DNA of 64,000 bases from Triatoma infestans (GCA_011037195.1 JAAEAF010003530.1:62001-126000), one strand, 5' to 3'; shown: positions 24,304 to 36,744, counted from the stretch's first letter. Notes: generated from the sequence alone by a model not told the origin. Program-made: numbers and translations.

Positions 24304-25839
24304 AGGTAGCTACACACGATCTGATTCAGTCAGGCTGTCAGGTCAATTTGGTAAGGTCAGATACAATATCAGATCGTGTGTATGCGTGTCATCTGATAAA
24401 ATTCCTATCGGCGTTGTCAGGTGGCCGCGCCATCTGACAGACTGATCAAATCAGATCGTGTGTAGCGTTATCAGGTGATTTTGCTTTCAGTTGTTCTTAA
24501 AACACCGCCCAGAGCAGAGACACAAACATGACGGCTCTGAGCCAACATGACGTTTTACCGAGCGTGAAGTTATTGTAGAGTTTTTAGGGGTGCATAGAAT
24601 AGAATAGAATAGAAGCGGGGGGGTGAGCCTCATTCCACTGCGTCCTACAAATTGAGGTCTATTGTGGATCCCCTTAAGTTACAGAACAGCCCCCACTTTG
24701 CCCTCCTAATCAATCCTAGCAAAGCTGAGAGCGGCTCCGTCATGAAGCTTTCAGCTTCGGGATTGCCCGTCTCCAATTGAAGAAACCTAATCCTCGCCAG
24801 GCCGGCGCACTCACAAAGGATGTGCGCCGGGGTCTCCTCCTCTACCTTGCAGAATCGGCATACTGCACTATCCGCAAGTTGTAGGTGGTGCATGTGTCTA
24901 TTCAGCCTACAATGCCCTGTTAGTAGACCCACAATTAACCTTATATCCCTTCGGGTTTGGCTCAGTAGGTCTTTGGTGAATTTAGGCAAATGTCTTTTAA
25001 TGAAGAGCTTTGCCTGCCTCTGTCCTGGTGTTCCCTCCCACCAACGCAGACGCTGATCTTCTATCCACCCCCTGATAGAAGTTTGGATGAGGCTCCTGGA
25101 CAAGCCGCAGAAGGGTTCGGGGCCTATAAAGGTATCCTGCGAGCCCTCCCTCGCTAGGGCATCCGCCCTCTCATTGCCCAGGAACCCCGCATGTCCCGGC
25201 ACCCAGGCGAGTGTCAGTTTATTCCGAGTACCCACCTCGGTGAGGGCAAGTAGGCAGTCCCACACCAGTCTTGAGACTATTTGGTGTGAGGAAAGTGCCT
25301 TCAGGGCTGCCTGACTGTCGGAGTATATGGCCACTCTTCTACCCACTATCCTTTGCCTTATAATCTCCCTAGCGCAGAGTTGTAACGCCACGACTTCAGC
25401 CTGAAAGACCGTGGCGTACTTCCCTAGGCTGGCCTTAATTTTAACTTTAGGCCTGCCCCCGTAGACCCCAGCTCCGACCCCAGTCGGAGTTTTGGATCCA
25501 TCTGTATACCAGATCGAGTTACCGAACAGGGGTTAGGGCTACATAAAGAGTTCACATGTTTATGGGATACATCGAGTAAGCAAGCAGTAACAAGGATGCC
25601 AGAAACCAAATTCTCCAAGTACTGCTAGACAAACTGAAAATTATAGATCCTGATGCAACTAGTAGTAGTGGTAATAGTAGCTGCTAGCGTAATACCAACA
25701 ATTTGACCTTTCGATAAAATAGGAGGCATAATGCATGTGATCTGTTGTAAATAAAAAAACTAACTGACGAAGTCAGGCCGTTTGTATGCAACATCTGATT
25801 TGGTCGACTGAAAGTCGGGCCGACGAAATCAGATCACCT
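24304..25839 (+). mobile_element. PIF/Harbinger-type DNA transposon remnant
   Basis: It is flanked by TAA at 24301-24303 and 25840-25842, the 3-bp duplication typical of PIF/Harbinger. Ends: AGGTAGCTACACACGATCTG on the left; the right end in reverse reads AGGTGATCTGATTTCG, the same terminus lacking ten inner bases. Subterminal gatctgat motifs recur. Inside are scraps of a MADF-like protein: FTEREVIVEFLGVH before the nested LINE and KEFTCLWDTSSK after it, then ILQVLLDKLKIIDPDA in another frame up to about 25685. No DDE transposase is seen, so it is non-autonomous. Confidence 0.75.
24596..25532 (-). mobile_element. Jockey/R1-like LINE 3' fragment with RNase H domain, nested in Harbinger
   Basis: The minus frame 25391-24645, extended upstream in frame to about 25528, carries an RNase H domain with all four acidic positions: YTDGSK, FQAEVVAL, YSDSQAAL and GNERADAL. 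A C-terminal CRFC..H..C motif with ETPAHILCEC follows. The 3' tail is a short tagaa microsatellite (24596-24614). Flanks ttaggggtgcat (24584-24595) and ttagggctacat (25533-25544) are a 12-bp target duplication with two differences. The RNase H frame is free of stops, suggesting a fairly recent insertion. Confidence 0.88.
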
Positions 25840-26075
25840 TAACTAAACATATACAGAGCTATCACTTGTGTTTAAAACATACCGTTAATATTCACTTAGG
25901 GAATTCTGTGGGAGATTCTTTCCTCATAAAAGTCGTTCAATAAAGTTTAGATTCTCCCACTCATATAAATTAAAGAACGAAAATCTAGTAAGAATTACAG
26001 TGTTTGAAGAGAATTAGTCAATTATAACTATGTCAATTGCAGTCAGAGAAAATCGTGTTAGTTTTTCATACGATT

Positions 26076-26659
26076 TCTTATTAATATTAAAATTCCGTCA
26101 ACCATAGTTACTACGGTATATTGTAACATATTACACCATTAACAATAATAAATGATATTTATTTATTAAATAAATTGAAGAATCATCAGTATTCAAAAAA
26201 ATAACCTACTTTAAACAAAAAAAAAAAACAACTCGATTACAATAATCGATTAAACAGATACAAATAATTCAATGAATGCTTGGCTGGTCCTAACACAACA
26301 CATAGTGACTGAGCATCAGATTAAATGCATGACTTCAAGAGTGTGTTTGAACAGTTGTGTGAACCGCTACTGTAAGTAGTTACCAGTAGAGTACATCCTT
26401 AGAAGAATAAATAATTCTGCATACATGTATTTTAAAATGCTCTTCATTTCTTCGAACTGAAATGATAATTAGAATTTTCTTTCTTTTTGTTTTTTTGCAT
26501 TATCACCTCGCTGATGATTTTTTATTTATTTTTACAATTTTTCTATTCACTGAACTAATAGTTGAAACAGTATACATACATATATGTATGGGTGAGAATA
26601 TTTTAACATATATATATGTGATGCTCTCAATACATAAACTATTTCCGCGCTAAATAAAC
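26076..26659. other. AT-rich, unassigned
   Basis: No gene or element recognised; A runs near 26218-26229. Confidence 0.4.
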
Positions 26660-27225
26660 TATAATTACATATTTTGAGATCCCCTGAATATGAATAAAAT
26701 GTTTTCAGCGAATGGATAGGTCTGGGTATGTGTGAACAAAAAACGAAAAGTTGCAGGAAGCTCCAAACTTGGTATCTCGTGTAGGAACTAGCATCGCCTG
26801 TGACACGAAGATTTCGTGTAAAATCCACATACCGGATTTGCAACTTTACTGAATGTTTATTTCAGTTTTTCCCGATTTTCTTGGAAACGGTTCCAACGAC
26901 TTTCTAGAAACTTCGTGTACTATCTACATATTCCTATCACTATTATTGAAACATTATCCCAGGATTTTTTTTGGGAGGTTCTGAGAGAACGGTAGCGAAC
27001 CTTTTCAGTACAATACGTACTGTCACGTATTTAATATTAATGCCCATTAGAAATATTGAGAATTCCAAATTTGAAGAATATCAGTTAACCGGAAGTGCGA
27101 CTTTACACAATAGGTTTCTGAGATTTTTTGAAATTTTCTTGAAAAACAACTACAACGATTTCCTTTAATCTTGGAATATTATCTGCACAGATGTAATCTT
27201 ATCACTTTTATTTCAAACATTTAAA
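26660..27225 (+). repeat. Family A unit, diverged
   Basis: Leader (gagatcccctgaatatgaa, cgaaaagttgcagg) and two modules, each with actttac / accggaagtgcgacttta and an aacgattt-type block. Confidence 0.75.
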
Positions 27226-27235
27226 AAAAATAAAT

Positions 27236-27442
27236 TTGTTGTGGTGGTTGGTTCCCCAGAGCTGGAAAGCATCAGACATTTTTCGTAATAGGCCTCATTT
27301 TGGTGTCAGCGGCCGGTTTCAGGCGTTCGCCCATCTTCAGGATGGGTTTTTCAGGCAGTGTGACAACATAGATTTGCTCTGTGTCAGACGCCCGAAACCG
27401 TTCAATGCCCAGAAAATGAAGCAGGCTTCCACGGAAAAGCAC
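27236..27442. mobile_element. Foldback element with hammerhead-like core
   Basis: It begins ttgtggtggttggttcc, then gctggaaagcatcagaca. The minus strand 27344-27304 contains CTGAAGATGGGCGAACG, CTGAAACCGGCC. It ends with atgaagcaggcttccacgg. The middle is shortened relative to 48859-49196. Confidence 0.7.
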
Positions 27443-28170
27443 TACAGCCCTAAAAGGGCCGTGGCTTCCTTCGTCATTTTCTTCCACTCACTCCTGTCCA
27501 ATACCTTGGACCTCCATCTCCTGACCTTGAGCTTTCTTAAATCATCCTCTACCTCCCCCAACCATCTTCTTCTCAGCCTGCCTACCTTTCTTCTACCTTC
27601 GGGATTGTTTCTATGCAACTTGCTTACCATTGTATTCCTATCCATTCGCTCAACGTATCCCAACCAGTCAAGCATTTTCCCTTTAATTTCCCCGACTAGA
27701 TCCGGTGACGCATACAATATATTTAACTCCTGATTACATTTTATTTTCCATACCCCGTTTTGCAGTTTAACACTGAATATTCTTCTCAGAATTTTCCTTT
27801 CCCAAACTCGTAGCATATCGCAGTCACCTCGTTTAAGTAATCAGGTTTCACTCGCGTATAATACTACAGGGCGAACAACTTGTCTTATAAATCCGGAGCT
27901 TATGATTGCGCGAAATGGTTTTTGGAATTCATCACCCGCTTCAATGCGAAGCTACATCTGGAACCTGCGGCTAATCTTTCCTTAATTTCGCTTGTCACCT
28001 CTCTCTCTGCGTTATAAAAGTGCTGCTCAAATATTTGAACAACTTAACATTTTCGAAACGCCTTCCGTCTAAGTTGACATAATTAGACCGACAAATTACA
28101 TTACTTAACGCGAAATATACTTAGTTTTTTCGTATCGTAATTAATCTTTAAACCTACGGACTTTGCCTTT
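27443..28170 (-). mobile_element. LINE 3' end, reverse strand
   Basis: The frame 27816-27442 reads VWERKILRRIF, then GYVERMDRN and GRLRRRWLGEVEDDLRKL, a classic C-terminal block of non-LTR polymerase proteins. Upstream, stops interrupt LKINYDKKK-like and LFALxYYTR-like RT remnants. It abuts the foldback at 27236-27442. Confidence 0.8.
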
Positions 28171-28279
28171 TTTTCTCACTTTTATTTCAAACAAGAAAAA
28201 CAAATAAAAATTGATATTAGATAGTTATGTGGAATTATAGCGTTAAATTTCAATCTTTTTTTTTAAAGATTCTTTTAGC

Positions 28280-28495
28280 GAAATAGTGCTCTCCGATCTG
28301 AATGATGTGTTGTGACCTCCGGAACCTTCTCAGTGCACTGCGGGTCTTCGGACAATATTCCCTCGTTACAGACAACATTAGTGAGCTGTAGAAGATCCTA
28401 TGAAGAGAAAATATAAGGATAGCATTGCTGGGTACGAATCTAGGACCTCTGCGTAGGAGTGCCCGCGCGCTAACATTGAGCTAATCTGAAATCAT
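28280..28495 (-). mobile_element. SINE copy, diverged
   Basis: It shares the order ggaaccttctcagtgcactg, cgttacagacaacatt, gtgagctgtag and tctaggacctctgcgtagg with the other SINEs; the B box is damaged. Confidence 0.7.
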
Positions 28496-28639
28496 TTCTG
28501 TACCTGCATGGGGTGGTGGTACTCCCCACCTTCTTACATTTATGTTTGGACGAATAAGTAAAATTTGAATTTAAATGAAATTTTGCGTTTTATACACAAT
28601 TGCACCAACAGGAGGAAAAGTTTTGAGAATGTGTCTCAC

Positions 28640-29235
28640 ACCAGCTTTTTTTTTTTGTAATACTTTCTCTTACCGCTTTAAGAGAAATTCTTGTGTTCAT
28701 ATCTAATTTAAGGAATCAAATTTCGTCAGCGAAAATATTCTGAAAGGCCTCCTGACTAAGAGTGTTTTTTTAGTGGGAGTTGACTAAGTAGAAATATTAC
28801 GATCGTGTCAAATTTTGGAAATTGAGTTTTCACCGGAAATACACGTTGGAAATCCCCTGCATACGAATAAAATGTTTGACGGGTGTCTGGTGTATGTGAA
28901 CAAAATATGACAAAAAGAAGAATATCAGAGGAAGCCCTAACTTGGTATCCCGTTTAGGCAACCAACCACAGCATCTGACAATGTTTTTGTGAAAATCTAT
29001 CAACCCAAAGTGCAACTGTATGAAACTTTATTTTTTTTTTTACTCATCCGCGAGTTTTCTCAAAAAGGGATCCAAACGATTTTCTTTAAACTTTCTATAC
29101 TATCTACATACATAAATATCTACCATTTTGATTTGATACATTTTTCTGAAAAAATTAATTTTACAAAGATTTCGGGTGACTTGCCAATAAGGTTTACATT
29201 TAAACTTCCACTAAAAGCTTTGTTGGTTGAGACAA
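28640..29235 (+). repeat. Family A unit
   Basis: Hairpin remnant near 28760, then acgatcgtgtcaaattttgg, ttgagttttcaccgg, and one module with ggatccaaacgattttcttt. Confidence 0.75.
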
Positions 29236-30540
29236 AGGGTGTCCCATAATGTCCACTCAGTTATATAGGAGTGGATGTATAACCTACCATCTTTTTTTAT
29301 GGCCAGGTCATCTAAACGTTTCTAATAATAAACATTAGAATTTTAAACAAAATTTAATTAAATTGTATTCATTGCAGTCGTGTGTTTCATATCACTATAA
29401 TACAAACTACAGCTAATCAAATTAGGTCAAATATCTGGTGTGAAGGTCGAGATTTTTCGAATTCCAATCAGCCGTTTTTACAGGGAAAACCGAACCGAAT
29501 TGGGCGACACAGACAGATTAACATATACATAGATCTAACTAACCTAGAGAATAAATACTTTTTTTTCTTTTTGTTTAACGTCATCTTATAGTTTTCCAAA
29601 TTTTGAAATGTATAAAATAGTGATGTGTTTTTATAGAATATTCGATTATACAAGATTATGATAAAATATGTCTGCTCAGTCAGTCTGGAAGCTATTTACT
29701 TATTATACGTGAATTGTATCGGTTCTGTTCAGTATATCTGTTGTAGTGGTTGGCATGCATTATAAACATTGTGTTGTTTCCCACGGATAACGGGCTACAT
29801 TCAAAGCAACTCCACGTTGCTAGCATACAGTAGCTGGCTGGTAGTTGTACATCATTCTGTCCATCTGGACAACGACTAGAATGTTACTTACTACCTTCGT
29901 TTAACACATTACCACTGTTATAATTTGATGAACTACTCAGATAAGTTATCTTGACGATAAACTTAGTTAAACAGTTGAAATTATAATTGTAATTAGTATT
30001 AAATATACTCATTAAAGATGCAGACGTTAACTGCACGCCAATTTATACTTCTTCTCAACATATTTACTTGTTGTGCGTTATGTTGTACAGTTGTAAATTT
30101 CAAATAAAAAGATATACAAAAAAAATAAGATGCAGAGGTTAATTAAATCATTAAAATTACAATAGATGAATTTTCTTCAAAATAGGATAAATTTTCTACA
30201 GATTTAATGGTTTTATTATAACTCATAAAAATATGCATTCACTTTACGTGGTGGTTCGTAGGAGCTGATTATCTGAATGTGATTATATTCTAGACTGACT
30301 GTCTGCACCAATATCAATCAATCACAATGTCTCTGATCGCTCAGGAACTCTTTTAAAAGTTGCAAATAAAAGTGATCATTTTATATATGCAACAAGAGCT
30401 AGCCAAAAGAATGCGGCTGATTAATAGACTCTAGATTGTCGCACAACCAATACCCACCTAATCCAGTATTGGAAAATGAGTTGAACTTGTCATATTTGGT
30501 CCGGATTTTATTCACTGATAGGACAATGATCCGGTAATCG
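29236..30540. other. Mostly unassigned, old family A traces at its start
   Basis: 29240-29420 resembles the inner region seen at 18130-18320 and 31700-31810 (gtgtcccataatgtccactc). After that, no gene or element is recognised. Confidence 0.4.
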
Positions 30541-30544
30541 ATCA

Positions 30545-30760
30545 GACATCATATGGAAGGACAAAGGAAGCAGCACAGTGTTTCTCATAGACATCTGGCA
30601 GTGAGAGATATCTGAAATATGGATACAACTTATAATAATGAGATATCCCAGGATAAGAAATTATGACACAATGGAGCGATGTGAATGTCGTGAAAACGGT
30701 CCCAACAGTGATCTAGGCGGTTGGCGTGGTACCAAAATACCTTTGCGAAGGACTTTTATT
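30545..30760 (+). mobile_element. LINE C-terminal fragment, possibly R2-like endonuclease
   Basis: One plus frame from about 30545 reads SDII-KDKGSSTVFLIDI, reminiscent of the PD..D motif of restriction-like endonucleases in R2-group LINEs. A second block with TVPTVI-AVGVVPK resembles their VVPVVIGALG motif. It is broken by stops; clade is tentative. Confidence 0.45.
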
Positions 30761-31095
30761 ATTATTCACCTGTGGGAAGGGACCAAACCCTATGCTATCC
30801 AAAGCCTTACTGGGCCCAAAGAAAAACAACAACAAACCGGGTCTAGAACAAATATCCACACCCTAAGATTCACCGCAATGCGAACAAATCAGACAGAAAT
30901 CTTAAATGGAAAATATCTCTTCAGGATCTTGAACCTAATTTCCTCACAACCCAAGCCATTTGCCATAAAATGGATGGATGTTTTCTTCCTCTGTTTCAAG
31001 ACTCAACAAAAATGGTCTGGTATGAGCCCCATTATGTAGAGGTGTCTCCTTAAATCACAATGCTCAATGTGGGATCCAACCAGATGCCCGACAGA
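30760..31095 (-). mobile_element. LINE 3' fragment of the 48690-49480 family
   Basis: It shares gggaccaaaccctatg, gacctgaacctaatttcct-type, tggatggatgttttcttcct and gccccattatgtagag with 48690-49480 and 62095-62360. The minus strand of that family encodes an LTGHCGLRRH block. Confidence 0.7.
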
Positions 31096-31644
31096 GGTTC
31101 GTGAAAGACATTTGGTTTGATTTTTGCGAGACGGCTAAGATTATTAAAAAATGGTATAAGTGTTAAGATTACTCCGCCCTTTGCAGAACACAGTAGTTCT
31201 AGGTACTACTCGCATTGTAAATATGGTCCCGGGCGATAATCACTTCAAATATACGGTTTAGCATACATTAAAAATCAATAAGCCATATACAAAACCACCA
31301 TGTTATAGCCGTTATTATGTAGTAAAGAAGGAGCCAGGGAGCACCGGAAAATATGAAATGAGTAATAATAATTATGTTACTACTATTACTAATAATAAAT
31401 GCTAATTACTATAAATGAGATGCAGGAAAAGTTAGGAATCAAGTTCGGGTAAGATAAGAGACTTATCTTGACGTTATGTAAGAAAGAAGATCATTTTCTT
31501 TCAGGGAATAGATGTTAACAAGCCAATGGTGAATGGTATTAGTAATTCCTAGAATGAACAAGTTTAGCAAAATTGTGTCTGTAACGGCAGGAAGATTAAA
31601 GAACATGCAAATTATTTATGGAGAGTAAATGAGGACAGTCAGAT

Positions 31645-32205
31645 GGTTGGATATACTCACCCGACTTTCTCCTAGTCAATTAATACAATTTAATTAAAAA
31701 ATTGTCTTTAAAATTGCAATTTTAGAAGCGTTTAGATGGGCTGACCATAAAAAAATGTAGTAGGGATTATACACATATACCTAAGTGGATATTATGGGCG
31801 CACTCTATCGCAAGACCATATAGCATCAGTTTAAATTTAAATGAATCTGAGAAGCCACCGAACCCTTCTAAAATCTTCTTTTAAAAAAAAATAGGTTTCA
31901 TATAAAAGTGATGCGTCTGTATGTGGTGCAGTAAGCTTTTCAAGTTTAAAGAAAATCGCGGAAAACTGAAAGAAAAATCAAATCAATAAAGTCGCACTTT
32001 CAATTGATGGATTTTGACCGATATCTTCGTGTAAGATGCGGTGGTAGAGTACCTAGAGAGAGACATACATACAGACCATTCGCTCAAAACATTTTTTTTT
32101 CGTACTCAGGGGACATCATGTATTTCCGGTGAAAACTTAATAATATATAATTTGCCACGATCGCAATATTTCTTACTGGGTGTAAGAGAAAGTAAAAAGG
32201 AATGT
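31645..32205 (-). repeat. Family A unit, reversed
   Basis: It runs from the reversed 3' box (actcacccgactttctcc) to tttccggtgaaaactta, cacgatcgcaatattt and the hairpin remnant near 32180-32200. Confidence 0.8.
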
Positions 32206-33354
32206 AATGTCGATATACTAGTTATGCCTTACTTTCAACGATTCAATACTAGAACGTGCCTGTGTTGTTGGACTTTGAACAATCGTTGTAGGAAAATACT
32301 AACTTGTCTTAATCACAAGACTTACGAATTTCTGTTCAATTACGTAAGTACTATATGGAGACCAGACTACAGTACAATATTCCAACAGAGGAGTTAGGAA
32401 CTAAAAGGGAGAAGTACTATTAAAGTATTTTGATACACGAAATATTAAATATAATAATTAGTGGGTTATTGAATCATTATTGGTTATTAAATCTATCAAA
32501 CAGTTGAATTTCACTGAGGCAGGGTCAAAATGGACTCTAAAGGTCACGAACGGCTGAAGGTCTTTGTAAGAGAAGAATTCTGCAATGAATTACTGTAAAG
32601 AAAGGATATGCTATTTTTAGGGGAAGTTATAATAGGACATTTATCAACATTTCTTAGAGCCCTAAAATATATTGAACACCAAACGTTAAATTTTGCGCCA
32701 ATGTCGGAACGATATTTTAAATTTGAAAAGTAATATTGATCACTTTACGTAGGTTTTCTAAGAGCTTGATGCACCAACATAGCAATAAATAAAGAAAATG
32801 TTATTAAAAGATTAACGATTGGTGAAGGGCCAACAAATCAAACTAGCAAAGAAAGAGAGAGAGAGAGACGTAACAGACGAAGCTGATGATGTCCCAGTTT
32901 TGTAGTTTGCACGTATTAGACTGGAGCGTTCTTGGTAATTTGTCTTACAATACTGAGTGCGGCTGCTCTCATGGGAATGAGGCTTGCATGTGACCATGAA
33001 GTAAACTATCCGATGCTAATCACAATAGTATCGCCCGCTCTTCTTCTATATATAACCAGTAATTCACTCTTTTCTATATTCCTTGTCAGTCCCATTACTT
33101 AATTTACATATTAATTAATTTTAATAAATAAATTCACTTTTGATTTCTTCATTTTAATAAAATAAAATCAAAGTTTAATAGTAATAATGTATATTAAAGT
33201 TATTATCGCGCGCTGCCTGTTGGCTGCTAGACAAGTCACTTCTTTTGACAAAGTTTATTAAAAGCCTCAACTTTTACTAAATCTTTGGTTCCTTTAACTT
33301 TCCCATTTCCCAAGAAATTGAAAAAGCCTACTATGAATTCGATCGTCCATACTT
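32206..33354. other. Unassigned
   Basis: No gene recognised; a GA run lies at 32853-32868. Confidence 0.4.
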
Positions 33355-34385
33355 TCGTTTTTTTACACTTACTTTCTCTTACTCCTAGTAAGAGAAAGTA
33401 TTGCGATCGATCGTGTAAAAATTTTCTTTATCCAGTTTTCACTGGAAATATATGTTCTGGGTCCCCTGTGTCCTTTGAAAGTTGTTTTTACAAAATCGGT
33501 CTATTTTCAGTGTCCGTTATCGGTTGACTGGAAGTACGTTTTTACTAAACAGTTTTTCCAGTTTTCTGTGATTTGCTGTATGAAAACACCGTCAGGGTTT
33601 CATTAAACGTGTTATAGTAACTTTATACATACAGAGACCTGTCACTTTTGTTTGAAACTTTTACCGAGAAAATTCATTTAATAGGGTTTCAAAGGGAGAG
33701 AGAGGTTACGCTCTCCTTAAAAGAAAGTCGTCTTATAAGGTTTAGCGTCTTCCATACATGTAAATTGGATGCAACTAAACATCTAGTGAAATTATTATGT
33801 AAAGATAATTAGTCAATTTTATTATAACTAAGTAAATCGTAGTAAAAGAAAGTCGTGTGAGTGTTTCACACAGAATTATTACTTTCACTAACTGCTGTTA
33901 TTTGAGTTTTCACCGGAAATTTACGTTTTGAGCTCCCCTGAGTCAAAAAGGTGGTTTTTAGAAAATGTGTGTGTGTGTATGAATGAGTCTGAAAAGAATA
34001 TCTCAAAAACGAAAATTTGTAGAAAAATCAAACTTGGTTTAGATACTACCATCGCAACAGACATGAAGATTTCGGGCAAACTGGAAGTGCCACTTTACTG
34101 AATGTTTTTTTAGTTCTTTTGTGATTCTCTCGAAAACGGCTCCAACGAGTTTCTTTAAAATTGTTATATCAACTACACATAGAAAGTACTATAACTTTTA
34201 TTTGAAACATTTCTCCGGAAAAGTTCATTTAAGGGCACTTTAAGGAGTGGAAGGTGGGGTTATGTTTTTTTCTCTAATGTGCTATTTCCGTTCAATAATG
34301 TGCTATACAATTCTGTCAGCTAAATAATATTAATTAGAATTTATAAGTTGCCAAAATTTCCAGTTTAAAGAAAACCGGTTGAGCG
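33355..34385 (+). repeat. Two adjacent family A units with intact end hairpins
   Basis: The first unit opens with a perfect hairpin, TACTTTCTCTTACT (33370-33383), loop cct, AGTAAGAGAAAGTA (33387-33400). It closes with GTGTGA..TCACAC at 33855-33871. The next unit starts directly after it. Confidence 0.88.
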
Positions 34386-34539
34386 GAAGTGCGTCTTTAG
34401 ATTGTTGTAGGGGATTATTGCACTGCGACCTGAAAGATCTATTGTGCCCAAGTGCTTCTTTAGTGAATAGGTTTTTCAGTATTTCGTGATTTTCTCCATA
34501 AAAATGCCGACGGTTTTAATCACTAATAAGAATTGTAAG

Positions 34540-34620
34540 GGTGAAGAGAAAATTCCAGCATAGCTGGACTCGAACCCGGCATACCCGGGATCTCCACTTA
34601 GCTATTCCTTTCCCTAAAAG
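34540..34620 (-). mobile_element. SINE head fragment
   Basis: agctggactcgaacccggc is a reversed B box; cttagctattcctttccc is the reversed A-box end. It is inserted in a family A module. Confidence 0.7.
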
Positions 34621-35839
34621 AAATGTTGAAATTAGCTGTTTTCAGAAAAAAACCGTTGGGCACTAGAGTAATACGAGGGGGAAATTGAAATTATTCTTAT
34701 ATCTCACTTTTTTTAAGGACATCAGCATCTTTGTTTTATTTAACGTCCCGCGGGAATAGGAATGCTGAAAAATTAAATCAAATATAAATCATTATCACCA
34801 GAACGTTTATAATAGGGATTTTTATATAAAATTAATATTCAAAAGTGGAAGAAAAAAGGTGCTTAAATTTGCATGTTTTACTGAAAGTAAACTGTCCTAA
34901 AAACGTTTTTTAATCGAAGGGCTCCAATCAAGAACTATGGCGTAAATGAAACCAGTTTTATTGCAAGTTGAGCTTCAGGATACTTCCTATCAAGAGTAAC
35001 ACTAGGAAGTTAGTGGCGTGGAACCATGGCTGCAAAAATATCAACGGCTACTAGAATCAGCGATTTTCTCACACATGCCCATTCCCAATAAAACGTGCCT
35101 TGGCACTCATAAACTGTTGGTTTACAGCAACTGAACAATGTCAAGCTATGTTTAGTGCATTGCAACGTGGATGTGATACAAACACATAAGCAAATACAAT
35201 AAATAAACAATTGTAGAATACCCTATTTAAAATATAATTAATTAATAAAGTGCATATGCGAATTTAATAATTCTTTAATTAAAACGGAATCATTATAGGT
35301 TAAGTCTTATCTTACGTGAACAATCAGCTGGTATAGATTTTCAATCAGCTGGTATAGATTTTTAATCAGCTGGTATAGACAACAAAACAAAAACAAAAAA
35401 AGAGTTGTCTTTGTTAAGTCTTTCTTACAATAAACTCACATCATTTACTATCTTATCACATGAGTTTCACATCACTTTTTCTAGGGCTTAAATTACGTTC
35501 CCTCTATATATTTATTACATCTCTCCATTGTAACCTTTATGACTCTAGCGGTATATTGTTTCACATTCTCAAGAACTTACAGACACGATTTGATTAAAAA
35601 ATGATAGGTTTACTAGTAATTGAGAATTTTTAATGGACATACCTGAAAATTGATTATTTAACAGAAAAACCTGCACTTTGCTTTCCAATAACATCATCTC
35701 TAATTTTCTATTCAATCTTTATTGTTTGTAAGTTAATTTTGATAATTATTAGAAAGTTACTTTTACTCAGAGATATGTTTGAATTGATTACTATCATCTT
35801 ATTGCCGTAAGAGATATTGAAACTATATATTAACCAGGT
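34621..35839. other. Unassigned
   Basis: No gene recognised. It contains a three-copy minisatellite at 35321-35380. Confidence 0.4.
35321..35380. repeat. 21-bp minisatellite, three copies
   Basis: caatcagctggtatagattt plus one t repeats at 35321, 35342 and 35363; the first two copies are identical. Confidence 0.95.
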
Positions 35840-36080
35840 CCCCAAGAAAGACAAGTTTTTAGCAAAAGGATTGTTTGTGCGAGTGTGAACGAAATATCGC
35901 AAAACAGATAAAATACGTAGGAAACTCAAACATGAAATTCCGTTTAGCCATCACTACTGGGATCCGATATGAAACTTTCGGTCAATATTCATCCATTGAA
36001 AGTGCGCCTTTAGTCGATATTTTTACTCTTACTCCTAGTAAGCGGAACTATTGTAATGTGTCAAATTTTCAATATCAAGG
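35840..36080 (+). repeat. Family A leader fragment
   Basis: It contains gaacgaaatatcgcaaaac, ttccgtttagccatcacta and a hairpin ttactcctagtaagcggaac at about 36026-36050. An unusual order suggests two joined pieces. Confidence 0.65.
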
Positions 36081-36150
36081 CAGCACTGCGCTCGAACCCG
36101 GGTCATCCGCGTGGGAGTCCAGTACGCCAACTATTTAGCTATTCCCTTCC
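36060..36150 (-). mobile_element. SINE head fragment
   Basis: cgctcgaacccgggtcatcc (reversed B box) and tatttagctattccc (reversed A-box side). Confidence 0.75.
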
Positions 36151-36744
36151 GTTGGATTTTTTTTTAGACATCATTTCAGAATTTTTTTTTCAGACATTGA
36201 TCTAAATATATGCTTAAACACGAAATTCAAATACGAAGAAATGCTCTAAAATCAAATTTGATATATTTATTTATTTTCTTTGTTTGTGGTTTTGTTTATA
36301 ACATTAACCAATCTTTATTATTGAGGGCTGCAAAAAAACCTGCATTATTGACTTTCAAATTTGTTATTAATAAAGTGAAACATTAATATGACTTTCTTTG
36401 ATTACAATTTCTTAACTTCCTTTTGGCAGCAAATCTGATACCAAACTCTTAATGTTTAAATATAATTAATTGTGCTAAATATTATTCCTATGTAGAGAAA
36501 AATGGCGAAAGGTCACTATCTCACGCTTCCAAATATCTCTTAAAATGAATTTTATTGAAATAAAAAAGAAAAAAAAACTTTAAAAAAAGTAAAGAAATTA
36601 ATAAAAGATAACAACTGGAGAATGTAAAACTGAATTTAATAAAATAAATCCAAAGTGTTTCTATAGTAACTATAGAAAAGGTTCTATAGTTTTTTTTTCC
36701 CTTTTTCGTTAATTTCAAAAAGACAATTCCATCAAACTGCACAA

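Larger units (their letters stand above)
23941..26075 (+). repeat. Family A unit split by a Harbinger element
   Basis: Modules at 23941-24303 resume at 25843 and run to the terminal box near 26040-26070 (gcagtcagagaaaatcgtg). The joined target reads cactaactaaacatatacag, matching uninterrupted copies such as gctaactatacatacc at 16553. Confidence 0.8.

Noticed and set aside
27236..27733. 165-codon plus-strand ORF
   Set aside because: It runs through a foldback element into the antisense of a LINE C-terminus; the coding strand of the second half is minus.
35321..35380. CRISPR-like short repeat array
   Set aside because: Three direct copies without spacers in a eukaryotic genome; a minisatellite.
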